Below are positions 61,344 through 64,000 of a DNA stretch of 64,000 nt, piece by piece (position 1 is the stretch's first letter; each line of letters starts with the position of its first letter). Under the pieces are notes generated by a model. It ran no database searches and was not told the origin of the DNA. It saw nothing but the letters and a program-made list of their open reading frames with translations. The stretch comes from CBDCWT01 sp965223305 (lineage in GTDB: Bacteria > Planctomycetota > Planctomycetia > Pirellulales > Pirellulaceae): NCBI GenBank assembly GCA_965223305.1, contig CBDCWT010000003.1:62001-126000 (forward strand). The letters are read 5' to 3'. Made by a program: the position numbers and the translations under genes.

Positions 61344-64000
61344 ATGGCCGCTCGCATTCGGAGGTCCCGTCTTCGCCATGCCGGAATAGGCGACAGCCCG
61401 CGCCGGGCCGCGGCGCGAACAAGACCACTGCGATTCGAACCGCTCGAGGATCGCCACCTCCTGTCAGCGGTGCGCCTGGACGCTCCACGACCGCTTGGCG
61501 ATGTTACCGAAGAGTACGAAGTGAGTTCGGACGGGCGGTTCGGCGTATATGTTGCGGACGCCGAAACCGACTCCCGCTACGAGCTCTACAGTGTCGAGTT
61601 CTCCACGGGAGAAGTGCGCAAACTGAGCCACACGTCGCTGCAGCGCCGGGTGAAGAACATTCAGATCAGCCCCGACAGCAGTCGAGTTGTCTATCGAACC
61701 TGGGAACGTACCGAGTCACGACACGTCTTAAACGAGCTGTTCAGCGTCCCTATCAACGGCGGGGACGCCATCAAGCTGAGCGGACCGATGGTCTCGGGCG
61801 GCGGCGCGTTTGAGTATTTCATCTCCCCGGATAGCGGCCGCGTTGTTTACCGAGCGGATCAGGACACAAATGGTGTTCATGAACTGTTCAGCGTTCCCCT
61901 CGAGGGCGGAACGGTCACCAAACTCAATCGCCCTCTCTCCGGTGCAGACGACGTTCAACCGGACTTCGAGTTGAGCGCGGACAGCAGCCGTGTTGTCTTC
62001 CGGGCCGGTAGAGACGATGCCATGTCGCTATTCAACGCCTCAGTGGCCGGCGGTGATCTCATCGAGGTAGATGACCTGCTTCCCAACAGCTTCCCTGCCG
62101 GGGACGGTGAGCTAGCCGAAATCAGTCCGGACGGCAGCCATCTCGTCTACCTGTCGGGCTCGGAGTTGTTCACGGTTGAGTTGGCGACCGGGAGCGTCAC
62201 GACGCTGGGCACCGACGTCAAACCCGGGTTTCAAATCAGCGCGGACAGCGCGCACGTGATCTTCGTTAGCGGCAGTGACCTGTTCCGAACTCCGCTGGGT
62301 GGAGGCGCCGCTATCCGCCTCAACGATCCCTTGGTCCAATCCGGTGAGGTCCTGCCGGACCCTCAGATCACTCCCGATAGCAGTCGTGTCGTTTATCGGG
62401 CGGATCAAGATACGGACGACGTCATCGAGCTATACACGGTTCCCATCACTGGCGGCCCCTCAACCAAGCTAAACAACACGCTCGTCTTGGGCGGCGACGT
62501 TGCGCCGGACCGCGATGGCTTGCCGCAGCCTGACTTTCAAATCACGCCCGATAGCCAGCGGGTCATGTACCTCGCCGACGCGCGAACGGATGGTGTCCTT
62601 GAACTCCATTCCGCGTCCCTCGACGGAAGCGGGTCGACAGTACTGAGCCATGTACCTCTCAGTCTCAGCGGATATCTAGAACACTATCTACCATCGGATG
62701 ACCGTTTCCCCCGCATCAGCCCTGACAGCAACCACGCCGTCTACTGGGTGGATGGGGAAGTCTACCGCGTTCCCATCACCGGTGGCGAGTCCATCAAGCT
62801 GAACGGAGAGCTTGTGGTGGGTGGTAGAGTCAGCGGTTATCGCTTCACCCCAGACGGCGGCCGGCTGGTCTACCGCGCAATGCAAGACAGCTACGGAATC
62901 TGGGAGCTGTTCAGCGCGCCGGTGATGGGCGGCAATCCTGTCAAGCACAGCGGTCCCATGCTCGCACTCGGACACGCGTTCTATTCCGATCACCATTCCG
63001 AGACTGCTCGCCTCACGCCGGATGGAAAATTCGCGCTCTACCGTTCGTCAAATAGCACGGAGTCAGAAGAGCGCATCGAACTTTACAGTGTCGAGATCGC
63101 GACTGGTGCGGTCGCGAGACTCAGCAACGGATTGGTAGATGGCGGCGTGCTCAACTATGAGATCAGTCCTGACAGCAGCCACGTCGTGTACGGTGTCGCT
63201 GGACTTTTTAGCGTTCCCATCACCGGCGGCCGTTCTGTCAAACTCGCCGACGCCTTGCCGGGTGCATGGACCAGCCAACTCCGATTCACAAGTGACAGCT
63301 CTCGCGTGCTGTACTCGTATCCGTTTCAGGGGCTTTACAGTGCCCCGCTGGTCGGTGGGTCCTCCACGCGACTCGATGACTTAGGCGACGACAGCGACGT
63401 GAGTACTTGGTGGACAAGCCCTGACAACAGGTGGGTGTTGTACTCGGCCAACGGCGAACCAGACGTGTACAGCGTTCCGATCGGCGGCGGTCAAAATAGC
63501 AAGCTGATCGGCAAGTCAGTCGGCGACGCCAGCCTTCGTCGCATTGAGATTGCCCCCGACGGCAGCCGAGTCGTCTACTGGGGCGACGAGGAAACGGCAG
63601 GCAAGTTCGAGCTGTTTAGCGTTCCTATTGCGGGTGGCGCGGCGGTCAAATTAAACGGCCCGCTCGTCGATGATGGTAACGTTGACCGCGAGTTCACAAT
63701 TTCTCCGGACAGCCGCCGCGTCATCTACCAGGCTGATCAAGACACCGACGAAGTCAGCGAGCTTTACAGCGTTCCTATCTCAGGCGGAGAAGCGACGAAG
63801 CTAAACGGCCCGTTGATCGAGGGTGGAGTTGTGCCTTATACCTTGAGGAACACCAATGGAGGCCTGTTCCCCAATTGGGGAGCCCCTCAACCTACAGACG
63901 GCGGAGACGTATTCGACTTTCAAGTGTCGGCCGACAGCCGCCTTGTCGTCTATCGAGCTGACCAAGAAACGGACGAACAAGCCGAGCTGTTTAGCGTTCC
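61344..64000 (+). CDS. LEPR-XLL protein with PD40/TolB-like repeats (runs off the window)
   Basis: Open from the ATG at 61344 to the window end (885 codons, no stop). A basic leader ends in LRFEPLEDRHLLSAV, the LEPR-XLL export-type signal. The rest is a chain of ~50-residue propeller motifs with the recurring texts ISPDSSRVVYRADQDTD, ELFSVPITGG and KLNGPLV.GG. These are PD40/TolB-like blades, at least fifteen in the visible part, enough for two or more propellers. Its function is unknown; the family is typical of planctomycete exported proteins. No strong ribosome-binding site precedes the ATG. A competing open frame at 61331 is a chance one. Confidence 0.88.
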   Translation, partial: MAARIRRSRLRHAGIGDSPRRAAARTRPLRFEPLEDRHLLSAVRLDAPRPLGDVTEEYEVSSDGRFGVYVADAETDSRYELYSVEFSTGEVRKLSHTSLQRRVKNIQISPDSSRVVYRTWERTESRHVLNELFSVPINGGDAIKLSGPMVSGGGAFEYFISPDSGRVVYRADQDTNGVHELFSVPLEGGTVTKLNRPLSGADDVQPDFELSADSSRVVFRAGRDDAMSLFNASVAGGDLIEVDDLLPNSFPAGDGELAEISPDGSHLVYLSGSELFTVELATGSVTTLGTDVKPGFQISADSAHVIFVSGSDLFRTPLGGGAAIRLNDPLVQSGEVLPDPQITPDSSRVVYRADQDTDDVIELYTVPITGGPSTKLNNTLVLGGDVAPDRDGLPQPDFQITPDSQRVMYLADARTDGVLELHSASLDGSGSTVLSHVPLSLSGYLEHYLPSDDRFPRISPDSNHAVYWVDGEVYRVPITGGESIKLNGELVVGGRVSGYRFTPDGGRLVYRAMQDSYGIWELFSAPVMGGNPVKHSGPMLALGHAFYSDHHSETARLTPDGKFALYRSSNSTESEERIELYSVEIATGAVARLSNGLVDGGVLNYEISPDSSHVVYGVAGLFSVPITGGRSVKLADALPGAWTSQLRFTSDSSRVLYSYPFQGLYSAPLVGGSSTRLDDLGDDSDVSTWWTSPDNRWVLYSANGEPDVYSVPIGGGQNSKLIGKSVGDASLRRIEIAPDGSRVVYWGDEETAGKFELFSVPIAGGAAVKLNGPLVDDGNVDREFTISPDSRRVIYQADQDTDEVSELYSVPISGGEATKLNGPLIEGGVVPYTLRNTNGGLFPNWGAPQPTDGGDVFDFQVSADSRLVVYRADQETDEQAELFSV

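Noticed and set aside
61331..61813. 160-codon frame at the start of the final gene
   Set aside because: The frame starting at 61344 carries the LEPR-XLL leader and propeller motifs and stays open to the window end; the other is a chance overlap.

Overview
The window looks like chromosomal DNA of a planctomycete, most likely of the Pirellulales type (inference). The evidence is three very large Ser/Thr kinases with C-terminal sensor domains, ECF sigma factors placed directly upstream of two of them, two exported proteins with the LEPR-XLL type N-terminus (core LENRLLLA and LEDRHLLS), a giant exported beta-solenoid protein, and long intergenic stretches. No rRNA, tRNA, CRISPR array or phage structural genes were recognised.

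Layout. 1-1.3 kb: a cut-off membrane-protein start, a small unknown gene and two copies of a dispersed intergenic repeat. 1.5-5.9 kb: a kinase/PD40-propeller gene split by an IS256-type element. 6.3-10.3 kb: a kinase-WD40 gene behind an ECF sigma gene. 10.7-11.3 kb: a PIN-domain toxin-antitoxin pair. 11.4-14.3 kb: gene-poor DNA with small membrane proteins and eroded ORFs. 14.3-17.2 kb: a BlaI-type repressor with a probable operator, overlapping an M56 (BlaR1-like) peptidase fused to SLBB and secretin-like domains. 17.4-21.9 kb: an ECF sigma gene and a kinase fused to carboxypeptidase-regulatory-like domains and a C-terminal thioredoxin. 21.9-24.0 kb: about 2 kb with no recognisable gene. 24.0-29.9 kb: three nested insertion sequences, IS66 containing an IS701-type element containing a second copy of the IS256-type element. 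Each level has exact target duplications, so the order of arrival can be read. 30.0-39.9 kb: a small K+-channel-like gene, then a tightly packed minus-strand cluster of ECF sigma factor, zinc-finger anti-sigma-like protein, STAND-type NTPase, 1305-aa ATPase/GAF/PAS histidine kinase, receiver-only response regulator and HExxH metalloprotease-like protein. 41.2-57.2 kb: one giant gene (about 5,330 codons) broken by two one-base frameshifts and holding seven near-identical 546-bp tandem repeats. 57.2-60.8 kb: a secreted protein and a GMC-type FAD oxidoreductase. 61.3 kb to the end: the start of another LEPR-XLL protein made of PD40/TolB-like repeats.

How the genes work together (inference). Most of the window is signalling and cell-surface biology: sigma factor plus kinase, repressor plus membrane protease, and a multi-protein two-component cluster with NTP-driven switches. 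The minus-strand cluster at 30.4-39.0 kb is the best candidate for an undescribed system. It stacks an ECF switch, two nucleotide-binding switch proteins, a phosphorelay and a possible protease output in one compact transcription unit. A family of roughly 100-200-bp GC-rich repeats, at least eight full or partial copies, lies in the gaps between genes and is the main unexplained non-coding signal.
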